A stretch of DNA of 64,000 nt from Sporosarcina sp. 6E9 (lineage in GTDB: Bacteria > Bacillota > Bacilli > Bacillales_A > Planococcaceae). Both the position numbers and the translations under genes were made by a program. The stretch spans positions 675,874 to 739,873 of the forward strand of contig NZ_JAGEMN010000001.1 in assembly GCF_017921835.1 (NCBI RefSeq). Direction: 5' to 3'. The notes under the pieces were generated by a model. It ran no database searches. It had not been told where the DNA came from and saw nothing but the letters and a program-made list of their open reading frames with translations. Positions within the stretch are counted from its first letter, which is position 1. Every line of letters starts with the position of its first letter. Of the stretch, positions 18,002 to 26,766 are shown in pieces.

Positions 18002-19222
18002 TTGGAACGTATTGTTATGAAATTTGGCGGAACATCAGTTGCAAATGAAGAACGAATTGAACGGGCGGCTTCGTTAATTGTTGACGAAGTCAGGCGGGGT
18101 AAACAAGTAGCTGTCGTCGTTTCTGCGATGGGCAAAACGACGGATGATTTATTAGCGTTAGCAAAAGGCGTCAATGCCAATGCCGAGCGTCGGGAACTTG
18201 ATATGTTAATATCGACGGGCGAACAAGTGACTGCCTCTTTACTAGCCATGGCCGTTTCGGCTAAAGGAATTCCCGCGAACTCGTTTACAGGCTGGCAAGC
18301 AGGTTTGCAAACTGAATCGGTGCATGGAAATGCGCGAATTGAAAACGTGGAACCCAAAAAAGTAAACAAAATTCTTGAATCTGGCGGCGTTGCTGTCATT
18401 ACAGGCTTTCAAGGAATTGATCAAGAAGGCGAGTTGACAACGCTGGGTCGTGGGGGCTCCGATACAAGTGCAGTAGCGATTGCAATTGCGCTTGAGGCAT
18501 CATGTTGTGACATTTATACAGACGTTGAAGGTGTCTTTACGACAGACCCAAGAGTAATTAGCGATGCACGAAAACTTCTTGAAATATCATATGATGAAAT
18601 GCTTGAACTCGCTAATTTAGGGGCAGGCGTGCTTCATCCAAGAGCGATAGAATTCGCTAAAAATCATAATTTGACACTAAGAGTACGTCCAGCACATGTT
18701 GACGGGGCAGGGACTGTGATTAAGGAGGAAATCGAATTGGAAAACAATCTTATCGTGCGTGGTGTCGCTTTTGAAAATGAAATTGTTCGCATTACAGTGA
18801 TGTATGATGTTCCATACAACGGATCACTTGCGAATGTTTTCACGAAGCTCGCAGAACATCATATTAATGTTGACATTATCGTACAAACAATCATGGAGGG
18901 CGAGCAACCTTCAGTTTCCTTTTCGATTAAAAACGAAGATTTTGCAGAGGCAGTAAATGTTTTGGAAATGAACAAACATGAACTCGGTTATCGCCGTGCT
19001 GATTTTGAAGTCGGCTTAGCAAAAGTATCGATTGTCGGAAGTGGAATGGTGTCAAATCCAGGCGTCGCAGCCAAAATGTTCGACACATTACGTAATGCGT
19101 CCGTTCCTATAAAAATGGTCAGCACATCGGAAATTAAAATTTCTGTCGTCATTCCAGGATCAGATACGGAAAAGGCTGTTGCTGTTTTACATAAAGAATT
19201 CAGTCTGGCAAATGTATATTAA
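18002..19222 (+). CDS. lysC: Aspartokinase, lysine-responsive (alpha subunit)
   Basis: The 406-residue class II aspartokinase phosphorylates aspartate, the first step to lysine, diaminopimelate, methionine and threonine. The N terminus has the nucleotide-binding KFGGTSVA, then ISTGEQVTASLLA, GRGGSDTSAVA and YTDVEGVFTTDPR. Two ACT domains occupy about residues 265-406. The start is TTG, with GGTGGAG just upstream. Length and layout match B. subtilis LysC. It is controlled by the lysine riboswitch in its leader and ends in a terminator shared with the convergent yslB. Confidence 0.95.
   Translation: MERIVMKFGGTSVANEERIERAASLIVDEVRRGKQVAVVVSAMGKTTDDLLALAKGVNANAERRELDMLISTGEQVTASLLAMAVSAKGIPANSFTGWQAGLQTESVHGNARIENVEPKKVNKILESGGVAVITGFQGIDQEGELTTLGRGGSDTSAVAIAIALEASCCDIYTDVEGVFTTDPRVISDARKLLEISYDEMLELANLGAGVLHPRAIEFAKNHNLTLRVRPAHVDGAGTVIKEEIELENNLIVRGVAFENEIVRITVMYDVPYNGSLANVFTKLAEHHINVDIIVQTIMEGEQPSVSFSIKNEDFAEAVNVLEMNKHELGYRRADFEVGLAKVSIVGSGMVSNPGVAAKMFDTLRNASVPIKMVSTSEIKISVVIPGSDTEKAVAVLHKEFSLANVY
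18737..19222 (+). other. Internal translation start for the LysC beta subunit
   Basis: Within lysC, AAGGAGG (18722-18728) lies eight bases before an in-frame TTG at codon 246. In B. subtilis the beta subunit of aspartokinase II is made from an internal start at codon 246 of the same gene. The product here would be the 161-residue regulatory ACT-domain chain. The position match is exact; the use of TTG is particular to this sequence. Confidence 0.7.
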
Positions 19223-19227
19223 ATGAT

Positions 19228-19260
19228 AAAAGGCAGCATCTACAATGAGATGCTGCCTTT
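19228..19260. terminator. Terminator between lysC and yslB
   Basis: A perfect 13-bp stem (AAAGGCAGCATCT, 19228-19240, with 19248-19260) lies between the convergent genes. The T tail is poor on both strands. Confidence 0.75.
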
Positions 19261-19266
19261 GTTGTT

Positions 19267-19680
19267 TCATATTTTTGTTTTCAAGTCCCATTTTACATGA
19301 AATTGTACATATTCGCCTTTATGGATTTGTTCGGCAAAACATTCGGTGAGAACGCCGTTTACTTTTTGATACTGCTCGGCAATAAAACCAGATTCTAGAT
19401 GATAGGTTCGTTCTTGAATTTTCAATGAATAGGATTCATTTGTTAGTTTGTAAAAGGCTTCGTGTTTGGAAAGTTTTTCAAGTGTCAGGGTACCCCATCC
19501 GGCTTCTACAAAGAAAGAGGGGAGTTCATCAGTTGTGAATATCGGGAACTTCCGCGCAATTTCTTTCCCAGCCCAATAAAGTATTTCTGCTTCATTATTA
19601 CCTAGAATGCTAGGCAAGACATGATCACGAATAATTTCATAGCCGAATCGAGTCGGCGTTCCGCTATTGATAGTTTTCAT
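19267..19680 (-). CDS. yslB: YslB family protein (DUF2507)
   Basis: The 137-residue cytosolic protein has the DUF2507 features RFGYEIIRDHVLPSILG, EILYWAGKEIARKFP, FFVEAGWGTL and a C-terminal EYVQFHVKWD. Structurally related proteins have a V4R-like fold; function is unknown. B. subtilis yslB lies at the same place but is co-directional with sdhC there only in some relatives. The frame extends to a TTG at 19701 without a ribosome-binding site; I prefer the ATG at 19680, preceded by GGAAGGA at a long spacing of 12. Confidence 0.85.
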   Translation of the reverse strand: MKTINSGTPTRFGYEIIRDHVLPSILGNNEAEILYWAGKEIARKFPIFTTDELPSFFVEAGWGTLTLEKLSKHEAFYKLTNESYSLKIQERTYHLESGFIAEQYQKVNGVLTECFAEQIHKGEYVQFHVKWDLKTKI

Positions 19681-19751
19681 TTTTGCATGCAATCCTTCCA
19701 AAAAAGTGGTAGCTAACTAGAGAAGTTAATTGTTTAGAATTAAGGCACATC

Positions 19752-19780
19752 TTGACCTCTTCAAATTGGAGGAGTACAAT
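19752..19780 (+). promoter_or_regulatory. Promoter of sdhCAB
   Basis: TTGACC (19752-19757), a 17-base spacer and TACAAT (19775-19780) imply a leader of about 105 bases before sdhC. Confidence 0.7.
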
Positions 19781-19890
19781 AGACATGTCATATTATTGTA
19801 ACATGAAGAGGGATTCGGTCAACGGTTCTTCATGAACTTTTGGTGTCGACCACGAGCTGGAGTCCTCAGTAATAAGGGAGGGTAAAAGAT

Positions 19891-20499
19891 TTGTTGAGAG
19901 AATCGGATTTTTACATTCGCCGTCTACATTCGTTGCTTGGAATCATTCCAGTTGGACTTTTTGTCGTACAACATTTGGTGATCAACCATTTTGCAACGCG
20001 CGGTGCTGATGCGTTTAACGCGGCTTCAGATTTCATGGGGAATTTACCATTTGTGCTTTTTCTTGAATGGTTCATTATTTATATCCCATTGATGCTTCAT
20101 GCGTTTTACGGTGTCTACATATCATTCACATTTAAAAGTAACGTCAAGAAGTATGGTACATTCCGTAACTGGATGTTCTTCTGGCAACGTGTGACGGGTG
20201 TTTTCTTAGTTGTGTTCATTGCATGGCATATCTGGGAAACAAGAATTCAGAAAGCACTTGGGGCTGACGTAAACTTCGATATGATGGCTGACATTTTAGC
20301 TAGCCCATTCATGCTTGCATTTTATATTGCAGGTGTTATCGCAGCGACGTTCCATCTTTCGAACGGATTATGGGGTTTCTTAGTAACTTGGGGAATTACA
20401 CAATCACCTCGTTCACAGCAAATTGTGGCGTACATTACAGGCGGAGTATTTGTAATCCTTTCTGTAATCGGTGTACAAGCCCTACTTGCATTTACTTAA
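19891..20499 (+). CDS. sdhC: Succinate dehydrogenase cytochrome b558 subunit
   Basis: The 202-residue membrane subunit has five transmembrane segments and several buried His residues (RRLHSLLGIIP, VVQHLVINHF, LMLHAFYGVYI, IAWHIWETR, TFHLSNGLWGF) that would bind two b haems, as in the Bacillus single-subunit anchor. It carries electrons from SdhAB to menaquinone. The start is TTG eight bases after GGGAGGG; two TTG codons in tandem make the exact one uncertain. It is the first gene of sdhCAB. Confidence 0.95.
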   Translation: MLRESDFYIRRLHSLLGIIPVGLFVVQHLVINHFATRGADAFNAASDFMGNLPFVLFLEWFIIYIPLMLHAFYGVYISFTFKSNVKKYGTFRNWMFFWQRVTGVFLVVFIAWHIWETRIQKALGADVNFDMMADILASPFMLAFYIAGVIAATFHLSNGLWGFLVTWGITQSPRSQQIVAYITGGVFVILSVIGVQALLAFT

Positions 20500-20555
20500 T
20501 TTACGATAGTTAAAGTTTTTATGAGATTATTTACACTTTGAGGAGTGAAACATTA

Positions 20556-22310
20556 ATGGCTAAAGGCAGAATGATTGTTGTCGGCGGAGGTCTTGCAGGC
20601 TTGATGGCAACAATCAAGGCAGCAGAAGAAGGCGTCTCAGTTGACTTGTTTTCACTTGTTCCGGTAAAACGTTCCCACTCCGTATGTGCTCAAGGAGGCA
20701 TAAACGGTGCGGTTAACACGAAGGGAGAAGGCGATTCACCTGCAATCCACTTCGATGACACTGTTTACGGGGGAGACTTTTTAGCGAACCAACCACCTGT
20801 AAAGGCGATGACAGACGCAGCACCGGAAATTATTCACTTAATGGACCGGATGGGCGTTATGTTCAACCGTACATCTGAAGGCTTACTAGATTTCAGACGT
20901 TTCGGCGGAACGCTTCATCACCGTACAGCTTTCGCAGGCGCAACAACAGGACAACAGCTTTTATATGCATTAGATGAACAAGTTCGACGTTTCGAAGTTG
21001 AAGGACTTGTACAAAAGTATGAAAACTGGGAATTCCTTGGTGCGGTTCTTGACGATGAAGGCGTATGTCGCGGAATTAAAGCACAAAATATGCACACGAT
21101 GGAGATTCATGCATTTAAAGGTGACTCTGTCATCATGGCAACTGGCGGACCGGGAATTATCTTCGGAAAATCGACGAACTCAGTTATTAATACAGGGTCA
21201 GCAGCATCTATTGTTTATCAACAAGGTGCATACTACTCAAACGGTGAGTTTATCCAAATTCACCCGACAGCGATTCCTGGGGACGATAAGCTACGTCTTA
21301 TGAGTGAATCTGCACGCGGTGAAGGTGGACGTGTTTGGACATACAAAGACGGCAAACCTTGGTACTTCTTGGAAGAGAAATACCCAGCATACGGGAACCT
21401 GGTTCCACGTGATGTTGCAACACGCGAAATCTTTGACGTGTGTGTGAATCAGAAGCTTGGTATTAATGGAGAAAACATGGTTTACCTAGATCTATCTCAC
21501 AAAGATCCAAAAGAGCTAGACATTAAACTTGGTGGAATCATTGAAATCTACGAGAAATTTACTGGTGATGATCCACGTAAACTTCCAATGAAAATTTTCC
21601 CGGCTGTTCACTATTCAATGGGCGGACTATGGGTTGATTATGATCAGCATACAAATATTCCTGGATTATTTGCTGCCGGCGAATGTGATTATTCACAGCA
21701 CGGTGCGAACCGTTTAGGTGCTAACTCACTTCTATCTGCTATTTACGGTGGAATGGTTGCGGGTCCTAATGCTGTGAAATATATGAAAGGCCTTAAGAAA
21801 ACTGCTGAAGAAATTCCTTCATCGGTATTCGATTCGGCTGTTAAAGAAGAGCAACAGAAATGGGACGACACACTCAAATTGGACGGTACGGAAAACGCTT
21901 ACGTTCTACACAAAGAGCTGGGTGAGTGGATGACGAATAACGTTACAGTCGTTCGTTACAATGATCGTCTAGAACAAACTGATGCTAAAATTCTTGAGCT
22001 TCTTGAAAGATATGAAAATATCAATATTACTGATACACAGCAATGGTCAAACCAAGGTGCGACGTTCACACGTCAGCTTAAAAACATGTTATACTTGGCT
22101 CGAGTAATCACTATCGGGGCGCTACAGCGTAATGAAAGTCGCGGTGCGCATTATAAACCGGATTTCCCTGAGCGTGATGACAAGAACTTTATGAAAACTA
22201 CGATGGCGAAATTTGATGGAAAGTCAGCACCTATTATTCACTATGAAGATATTGACGTTTCCTTAATCCCGCCACGTAAACGCGATTATTCTGCGGCGAA
22301 AGGAGATTGA
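20556..22310 (+). CDS. sdhA: Succinate dehydrogenase flavoprotein subunit
   Basis: The 584-residue flavoprotein oxidises succinate to fumarate. It has the Rossmann motif VVGGGLAGL near the N terminus and RSHSVCAQGGINGAVN, whose His carries covalent FAD. GRVWTYKDGKPWYFLEEKYP lies in the capping region, and active-site HTAFAGATTGQ and GANRLGANSLLSAIYGG are present. An in-frame TTG at 20538 overlaps the ribosome-binding site GAGGAGTG, so the ATG at 20556 (MAKGRMIVVGGG) is the start. sdhB follows after four bases. Confidence 0.96.
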   Translation: MAKGRMIVVGGGLAGLMATIKAAEEGVSVDLFSLVPVKRSHSVCAQGGINGAVNTKGEGDSPAIHFDDTVYGGDFLANQPPVKAMTDAAPEIIHLMDRMGVMFNRTSEGLLDFRRFGGTLHHRTAFAGATTGQQLLYALDEQVRRFEVEGLVQKYENWEFLGAVLDDEGVCRGIKAQNMHTMEIHAFKGDSVIMATGGPGIIFGKSTNSVINTGSAASIVYQQGAYYSNGEFIQIHPTAIPGDDKLRLMSESARGEGGRVWTYKDGKPWYFLEEKYPAYGNLVPRDVATREIFDVCVNQKLGINGENMVYLDLSHKDPKELDIKLGGIIEIYEKFTGDDPRKLPMKIFPAVHYSMGGLWVDYDQHTNIPGLFAAGECDYSQHGANRLGANSLLSAIYGGMVAGPNAVKYMKGLKKTAEEIPSSVFDSAVKEEQQKWDDTLKLDGTENAYVLHKELGEWMTNNVTVVRYNDRLEQTDAKILELLERYENINITDTQQWSNQGATFTRQLKNMLYLARVITIGALQRNESRGAHYKPDFPERDDKNFMKTTMAKFDGKSAPIIHYEDIDVSLIPPRKRDYSAAKGD

Positions 22311-22314
22311 CATA

Positions 22315-23121
22315 ATGAGCGAACAAAATACCGCCGTACAGGAACGTACTGAGCAGGTAGCGCAAAAAACTGTCCAATTTGAAATTCTTCGTCAAGATAC
22401 GAGTGACTCAAAACCATATTGGGAAAGCTTTGAAATCGAATATAGACCTAACATGAACGTTATTTCAGGTTTAATGGAAATTCAACGTAATCCGGTAAAT
22501 GCTGATGGCAAGAAAACTACGCCAGTCAGTTGGGAAATGGTTTGTCTTGAAGAAGTTTGCGGAGCCTGTTCAATGGTTATTAACGGCCGTCCACGTCAAT
22601 CGTGTACTGCATTAGTTGATCAGTTCGAACAACCGATAAAACTTGAACCGATGAAAACATTTCCAGTCGTGCGCGACCTAGTCGTTGACCGAAATGTCAT
22701 GTTTGATTCGTTGAAGAAGATTAAAGCATGGGTTCCGATTGATGGTACGTATGATCTTGGTGAAGGACCTCGTATGCCTGAGCGCAAGCGTCAATGGGCT
22801 TATGAGCTTTCAAAATGTATGACATGCGGTGTTTGTTTAGAAGCATGTCCAAACGTTAACGATCAAACGAATTTTATCGGTCCAGCACTTCTTTCACAAG
22901 TTCGTCTGTTCAACACGCATCCAACTGGTGCGATGAACAAAGATGAAAGATTAGCGGCACTTATGAGTGACGGTGGGATTGCAGAGTGCGGAAACTCGCA
23001 AAACTGTGTTGTTTCTTGTCCTAAAGGCATTCCATTAACAACTTCTATTGCAGCGATGAACCGTGCAACATCCGTTCAAATGTTCAAAAACTTCTTCGGA
23101 AGCGACCACATGGTAGACTAA
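22315..23121 (+). CDS. sdhB: Succinate dehydrogenase iron-sulfur subunit
   Basis: The 268-residue protein has a 2Fe-2S ferredoxin domain (CLEEVCGACSMVINGRPRQSC) and a C-terminal domain with the 4Fe-4S and 3Fe-4S ligands (CMTCGVCLEACPNVN and CGNSQNCVVSCPKGIP). It passes electrons from SdhA to the haem subunit. The first ~20 residues (SEQNTAVQERTEQVAQKT) are a polar extension. AAAGGAGA precedes the ATG. It is the last gene of the operon and is followed by a strong terminator. Confidence 0.96.
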   Translation: MSEQNTAVQERTEQVAQKTVQFEILRQDTSDSKPYWESFEIEYRPNMNVISGLMEIQRNPVNADGKKTTPVSWEMVCLEEVCGACSMVINGRPRQSCTALVDQFEQPIKLEPMKTFPVVRDLVVDRNVMFDSLKKIKAWVPIDGTYDLGEGPRMPERKRQWAYELSKCMTCGVCLEACPNVNDQTNFIGPALLSQVRLFNTHPTGAMNKDERLAALMSDGGIAECGNSQNCVVSCPKGIPLTTSIAAMNRATSVQMFKNFFGSDHMVD

Positions 23122-23128
23122 AATATTT

Positions 23129-23170
23129 AAAAAATCCTACTTCGTTATTTTAACGAAGTAGGATTTTTTT
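23129..23170 (+). terminator. Terminator of sdhCAB
   Basis: A long stem (AAAATCCTACTTCGTTA against TAACGAAGTAGGATTTT) is followed by a run of T residues. Confidence 0.93.
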
Positions 23171-23233
23171 TGATTGTATTTCATTATTATGGAATAATGA
23201 ATAGAAAATGAAGGTTGAAAAGGGGTTTATGGA

Positions 23234-23677
23234 ATGAGAGCTAATTATATTGAGGATTTTGATACATGGGCAGAAGCATTTAAGTTTTCGGCACCATTAA
23301 CAGTTCGTTTTTCTGATATCGATCTCTACGGAATTGTTAATAACGCTATTACGATTTCGTATATGGAGTTTGCACGGATTGAATACTTTAAACATATTGG
23401 ATTAATGAGCGATTGGATGAATCCGAAGGGCGAGAAAATACCCGTCGTAGCAGATGTCCAGTGCGATTATGTGAAGCCGATTACATATGATGAAAATCTA
23501 GATATCTTCGTAAAATCAAATTCTATAAGAAATTCTTCGGTTGACCTTCATTACATGGCAAAAAACGGAAATGGTGAAATTGTCTTTACAGGACGTGGTA
23601 CTTTAGTGCAGATTAATCGCAAAAGCGGCAAAGGAACGCCTTGGTCGGAAAAAGAAAAGTCGCTTTTTGTCGGTTGA
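23234..23677 (+). CDS. ysmA: Acyl-CoA thioesterase (hotdog fold, YsmA-like)
   Basis: The 147-residue hotdog-fold protein has the 4-hydroxybenzoyl-CoA thioesterase-like signature VRFSDIDLYGIVNNAITISYMEFAR, although the usual active-site Asp/His pattern (D-x-x-x-H-x-N) reads DLYGIVNN here, without the His. It would hydrolyse acyl-CoA or acyl-ACP of unknown chain. It occupies the position of B. subtilis ysmA between sdhB and gerE. AGGGG lies eight bases before the ATG. Confidence 0.8.
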   Translation: MRANYIEDFDTWAEAFKFSAPLTVRFSDIDLYGIVNNAITISYMEFARIEYFKHIGLMSDWMNPKGEKIPVVADVQCDYVKPITYDENLDIFVKSNSIRNSSVDLHYMAKNGNGEIVFTGRGTLVQINRKSGKGTPWSEKEKSLFVG

Positions 23678-23693
23678 ATGGGTTAGAGCCGTC

Positions 23694-23721
23694 ACGTCAT
23701 TGTCCTTCCTGACATATTTTA
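23694..23721 (+). promoter_or_regulatory. Probable sigma-K promoter of gerE
   Basis: AC at 23694-23695, a 17-base gap and CATATTTTA (23713-23721) fit the sigma-K pattern AC-N16/17-CATANNNTA. gerE is transcribed by sigma-K in B. subtilis mother cells. Confidence 0.6.
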
Positions 23722-23749
23722 AAGTGAAAGTCGATAGGAGGGGCGCGTC

Positions 23750-23974
23750 TTGACAGATGAACCAAAACATCGCTCGTTGTTAACGGGTAGGGAGCGAGAG
23801 ATCTTTAACTTGCTCATCAATGACTTTACGACAAAAGATATCGCAGGACGGCTCGGTATTAGCGAAAAGACTGTTCGAAATCACATCTCCAACACCATTC
23901 AGAAGCTTGGGGTTTCGGGTAGAGCGCAGGCGATTATCGAGCTATTAAGGCTTGGAGAATTGCATTTGCGCTAA
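23750..23974 (+). CDS. gerE: Spore germination/coat regulator GerE
   Basis: The 74-residue LuxR-type DNA-binding protein has no receiver domain. LTGREREIFNLLINDFTTKD, GISEKTVRNHISN and QKLGVSGRAQAIIELL align closely with B. subtilis GerE along its whole length. It is the last mother-cell regulator of sporulation, controlling spore-coat genes. The start is TTG after AGGAGGGG. Its presence shows the organism is a spore former. Confidence 0.95.
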   Translation: MTDEPKHRSLLTGREREIFNLLINDFTTKDIAGRLGISEKTVRNHISNTIQKLGVSGRAQAIIELLRLGELHLR

Positions 23975-24043
23975 AATAAGTTGCCATACCGGGGGAAAAA
24001 GGCGACAATAGAAGTAGTAATTGTTATCAGGGAGTTGGTTAAC

Positions 24044-24502
24044 TTGTCGGAACGGACGACAGCAAAGACGCATGATGTAATTGAAGTAGCACATATGGAA
24101 AAAGAACTTAGATATATTGCAGCGATTATTAAACATAGCGGCCGTAAAATACTAAAAAACTATACAATTACACCACCGCAATTTATTGCGTTACAATGGC
24201 TTTTCGAACACGGAGATATGACAATAGGCGACTTATCGAATAAGATGTATCTTGCCTTCAGTACGACGACGGATTTGGTCGATCGCATGGAGAAAAACAA
24301 TCTTGTGAAACGCGTACGTGACGATAAAGATCGTCGCGTTGTCAGAATTCATCTTCTAGATGAAGGAAAACGTGTGATTGAAGAAGTTATTGATAAAAGA
24401 CGTGATTATTTAAATTCAGTGTTGTCCAATTTTGAAGAAGACGAAGTTAAACAATTCTCTAACCTGCTAACAAAACTGCACAAAGAGATGAAGTGGGATT
24501 GA
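24044..24502 (+). CDS. ysmB: MarR family transcriptional regulator (YsmB-like)
   Basis: The 152-residue winged-helix regulator has the core PPQFIALQWLFEHGDMTIGDL, a recognition helix in STTTDLVDRMEKNNLVKRVR and the wing DKDRRVVRIHLLDEG. The frame is open upstream to 23981, but AGGGAG nine bases before the TTG at 24044 fixes the start (SERTTAKTHDVIEV). The ligand and targets are unknown. It precedes racE by nine bases, as ysmB does in B. subtilis, so the two are probably co-transcribed. Confidence 0.9.
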   Translation: MSERTTAKTHDVIEVAHMEKELRYIAAIIKHSGRKILKNYTITPPQFIALQWLFEHGDMTIGDLSNKMYLAFSTTTDLVDRMEKNNLVKRVRDDKDRRVVRIHLLDEGKRVIEEVIDKRRDYLNSVLSNFEEDEVKQFSNLLTKLHKEMKWD

Positions 24503-24511
24503 GGGATTAAA

Positions 24512-25306
24512 GTGGAAGGACCAATCGGAATTATCGATTCGGGTGTCGGCGGACTTACCGTCGTCAAAGAATTACGAAACAAATTGCCTAATGAATCAAT
24601 CATCTATATTGGTGATGATAAACGTTGTCCATATGGACCGCGTCCTGCCGAAGAAGTGCGGCAGTTTACGATTGAAATGGCATCTGCACTTTCAAAAATG
24701 GGTATTAAGATGCTCGTTATTGCTTGCAATACAGCCACAGCAGTCGCGCTAGATGACATTCGCGAATTATTCAATTTTCCGGTTGTCGGTGTAATTGTTC
24801 CAGGTGCTCGCGCAGCAGTAACGGCTTCAACAACTGGGAAAATTGCTGTTCTGGGAACGCTGGGAACGATTAAGAGCGGTGCTTATAGTATGGAGATTGC
24901 ACAGCAATCCCCATCTGCAACGGTTTTCCCACTTGCATGTCCGGAGTTTGTTCCTCTTGTTGAAAGCGGCCAATATAAATCTGACTATGCAAGTACGATT
25001 GTCGATCGAACATTGAGTAATTTAGCTGGAAAGGATTTCGATGCAGCCATTTTAGGTTGTACGCATTATCCTCTTCTTGAAGACCATATTAAAAAGAGTC
25101 TTCCAGCGAATGTGAAAGTTATTTCTTCGGCGGTTGAAACCGTTCATGATATAGAACGAGAACTGAAAGAACGAAATATATTAAATGAATCGAAGCAATC
25201 TGTTGAACCTATTTTTTATACGACGGGTTTACGAACAGCCTTTCATGAAATTGTTTGTGATTGGTTATTCATAGAAAATCCTGATGTACGACATTTAACC
25301 TTATAA
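24512..25306 (+). CDS. racE: Glutamate racemase
   Basis: The 264-residue enzyme supplies D-glutamate for peptidoglycan. The two catalytic Cys residues lie in LVIACNTATAVALDD and ILGCTHYPLL; IGIIDSGVGGLTVVKEL at the N terminus and YIGDDKRCPYGPR are also family signatures. The start is GTG after GAGGG. Context and length match RacE of B. subtilis. It is followed by a terminator. Confidence 0.95.
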   Translation: MEGPIGIIDSGVGGLTVVKELRNKLPNESIIYIGDDKRCPYGPRPAEEVRQFTIEMASALSKMGIKMLVIACNTATAVALDDIRELFNFPVVGVIVPGARAAVTASTTGKIAVLGTLGTIKSGAYSMEIAQQSPSATVFPLACPEFVPLVESGQYKSDYASTIVDRTLSNLAGKDFDAAILGCTHYPLLEDHIKKSLPANVKVISSAVETVHDIERELKERNILNESKQSVEPIFYTTGLRTAFHEIVCDWLFIENPDVRHLTL

Positions 25307-25341
25307 AACCCGGGATGTCCTTTTTGGACGTCCGGGTTTTT
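25305..25341 (+). terminator. Terminator of racE
   Basis: AAAACCCGG pairs with CCGGGTTTT, with further GTCC/GGAC pairing inside, followed by T residues. Confidence 0.9.
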
Positions 25342-25399
25342 GCATTGATGAATTAGGCTATGATAAAAATAAGATTATATTAATGATGGAGGCAATTTT

Positions 25400-26161
25400 A
25401 TGACAAGACATGATGGAAGAAATGCTGGGGAACTTAGACCGGTTACAATCGAAACAGATTATTTGATTCATCCAGAAGGATCGGTGCTGATTACAGTAGG
25501 AAACACAAAAGTAATTTGTACAGCTACGATAGAAAGCCGCGTGCCGCACTTCCTGCGGGGGAGCGGGAAAGGATGGGTCACGGCAGAGTATTCCATGTTA
25601 CCACGTGCTACAGGGCAGCGGACGCAGCGTGAGGCGACGCGTGGCAAGTTAGGCGGGCGGACGATGGAGATTCAACGACTAATTGGACGAGCTATGCGCA
25701 CAGTAATTGATCTTGAAGCAATCGGCGAACGTACAATTTGGATTGACTGTGATGTTATTCAAGCTGACGGCGGAACGAGAACTGCATCGATTACAGGCGC
25801 GTTTGTAGCCATGACGATCGCAGCAGCTAAACTTCATGAAGAAAAAGAATTGACTAAATTCCCGATTACGCAGTTTCTAGCCGCGACTAGTGTCGGGAAA
25901 TCAATGGAAGATGAACTTATTCTAGACTTGGATTATGTTGAAGATTCTTCCGCAGCTGTCGATATGAACGTCGTTATGACAGGTGCTGGTGCTTTTGTTG
26001 AATTACAAGGGACAGGCGAGGAAGCGACCTTTACAAAAGATGAGATGAATGGCCTTGTGTCACTTGCAGAAAAAGGAATTACAGAACTGATCGGTTATCA
26101 GAAAAATGCACTCGGACCAATTGCAGACTTGGTTGGCAAAGGAGAAGGTGAGACACTATGA
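25400..26161 (+). CDS. rph: Ribonuclease PH
   Basis: The 253-residue phosphorolytic 3' exoribonuclease trims tRNA precursors. It begins [20 protein letters not shown] and carries the RNase PH signatures [21 protein letters not shown] and [22 protein letters not shown]. It uses phosphate to release nucleoside diphosphates. The stop overlaps the rdgB start (ATGA), so rph, rdgB and the following phosphodiesterase form one operon, as rph-ysnA-ysnB in B. subtilis. Confidence 0.96.
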   Translation: MTRHDGRNAGELRPVTIETDYLIHPEGSVLITVGNTKVICTATIESRVPHFLRGSGKGWVTAEYSMLPRATGQRTQREATRGKLGGRTMEIQRLIGRAMRTVIDLEAIGERTIWIDCDVIQADGGTRTASITGAFVAMTIAAAKLHEEKELTKFPITQFLAATSVGKSMEDELILDLDYVEDSSAAVDMNVVMTGAGAFVELQGTGEEATFTKDEMNGLVSLAEKGITELIGYQKNALGPIADLVGKGEGETL

Positions 26162-26766
26162 AAGAAGTTATAATCGCGACAAATAATGCGGGGAAAGGAA
26201 AAGACTTTGAAGCATTGTTCACCCCGCTTGGAATAAAGGTATTAACATTAAACGACATTGAACAAGAAATAGATGTTGAAGAGACGGGTAAGACCTTTGA
26301 AGAAAATGCGATATTAAAAGCGGAAGAAGTTTCCAAGCTTCTCGGGAAAACTGTTATTGCCGATGACAGCGGGCTTGAAATCGATGCGCTAGACGGCGCG
26401 CCTGGCGTCTACTCAGCGCGTTATGCAGGGCCGGGCAGTACTGACGATAAAAACATTGATAAAGCATTAGGCGCACTCACTGGAGTGGAAGAGCCCGAAC
26501 GTACTGCAAGATTTCGTTGCGTGCTAGCAATCGCGGGGCCAGGACTCGAGACTGAAACTTTCTCTGGAAGTTGCGAAGGTATTATTTTAAAGGAACGACA
26601 AGGAACGAATGGATTTGGATATGATCCAATTTTTTATGTCCCAAGTAAAAAACGTTCTATGGCGGAACTATCGCCTGAGGAAAAAGGGTTAATCTCACAT
26701 AGAGGAGATGCGCTTGCAAAACTTCGTGTGAAATTACCACAATTAATACAGAAAGTTGGTTTATAA
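26158..26766 (+). CDS. rdgB: XTP/dITP diphosphatase (RdgB/HAM1 family)
   Basis: The 202-residue house-cleaning pyrophosphatase removes XTP, ITP and dITP. The phosphate-binding N terminus is [15 protein letters not shown]; the catalytic region is [20 protein letters not shown], and [14 protein letters not shown] is the family's C-terminal motif. It overlaps rph by four bases and abuts the next gene without a gap, implying translational coupling. Confidence 0.95.
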   Translation: MKEVIIATNNAGKGKDFEALFTPLGIKVLTLNDIEQEIDVEETGKTFEENAILKAEEVSKLLGKTVIADDSGLEIDALDGAPGVYSARYAGPGSTDDKNIDKALGALTGVEEPERTARFRCVLAIAGPGLETETFSGSCEGIILKERQGTNGFGYDPIFYVPSKKRSMAELSPEEKGLISHRGDALAKLRVKLPQLIQKVGL

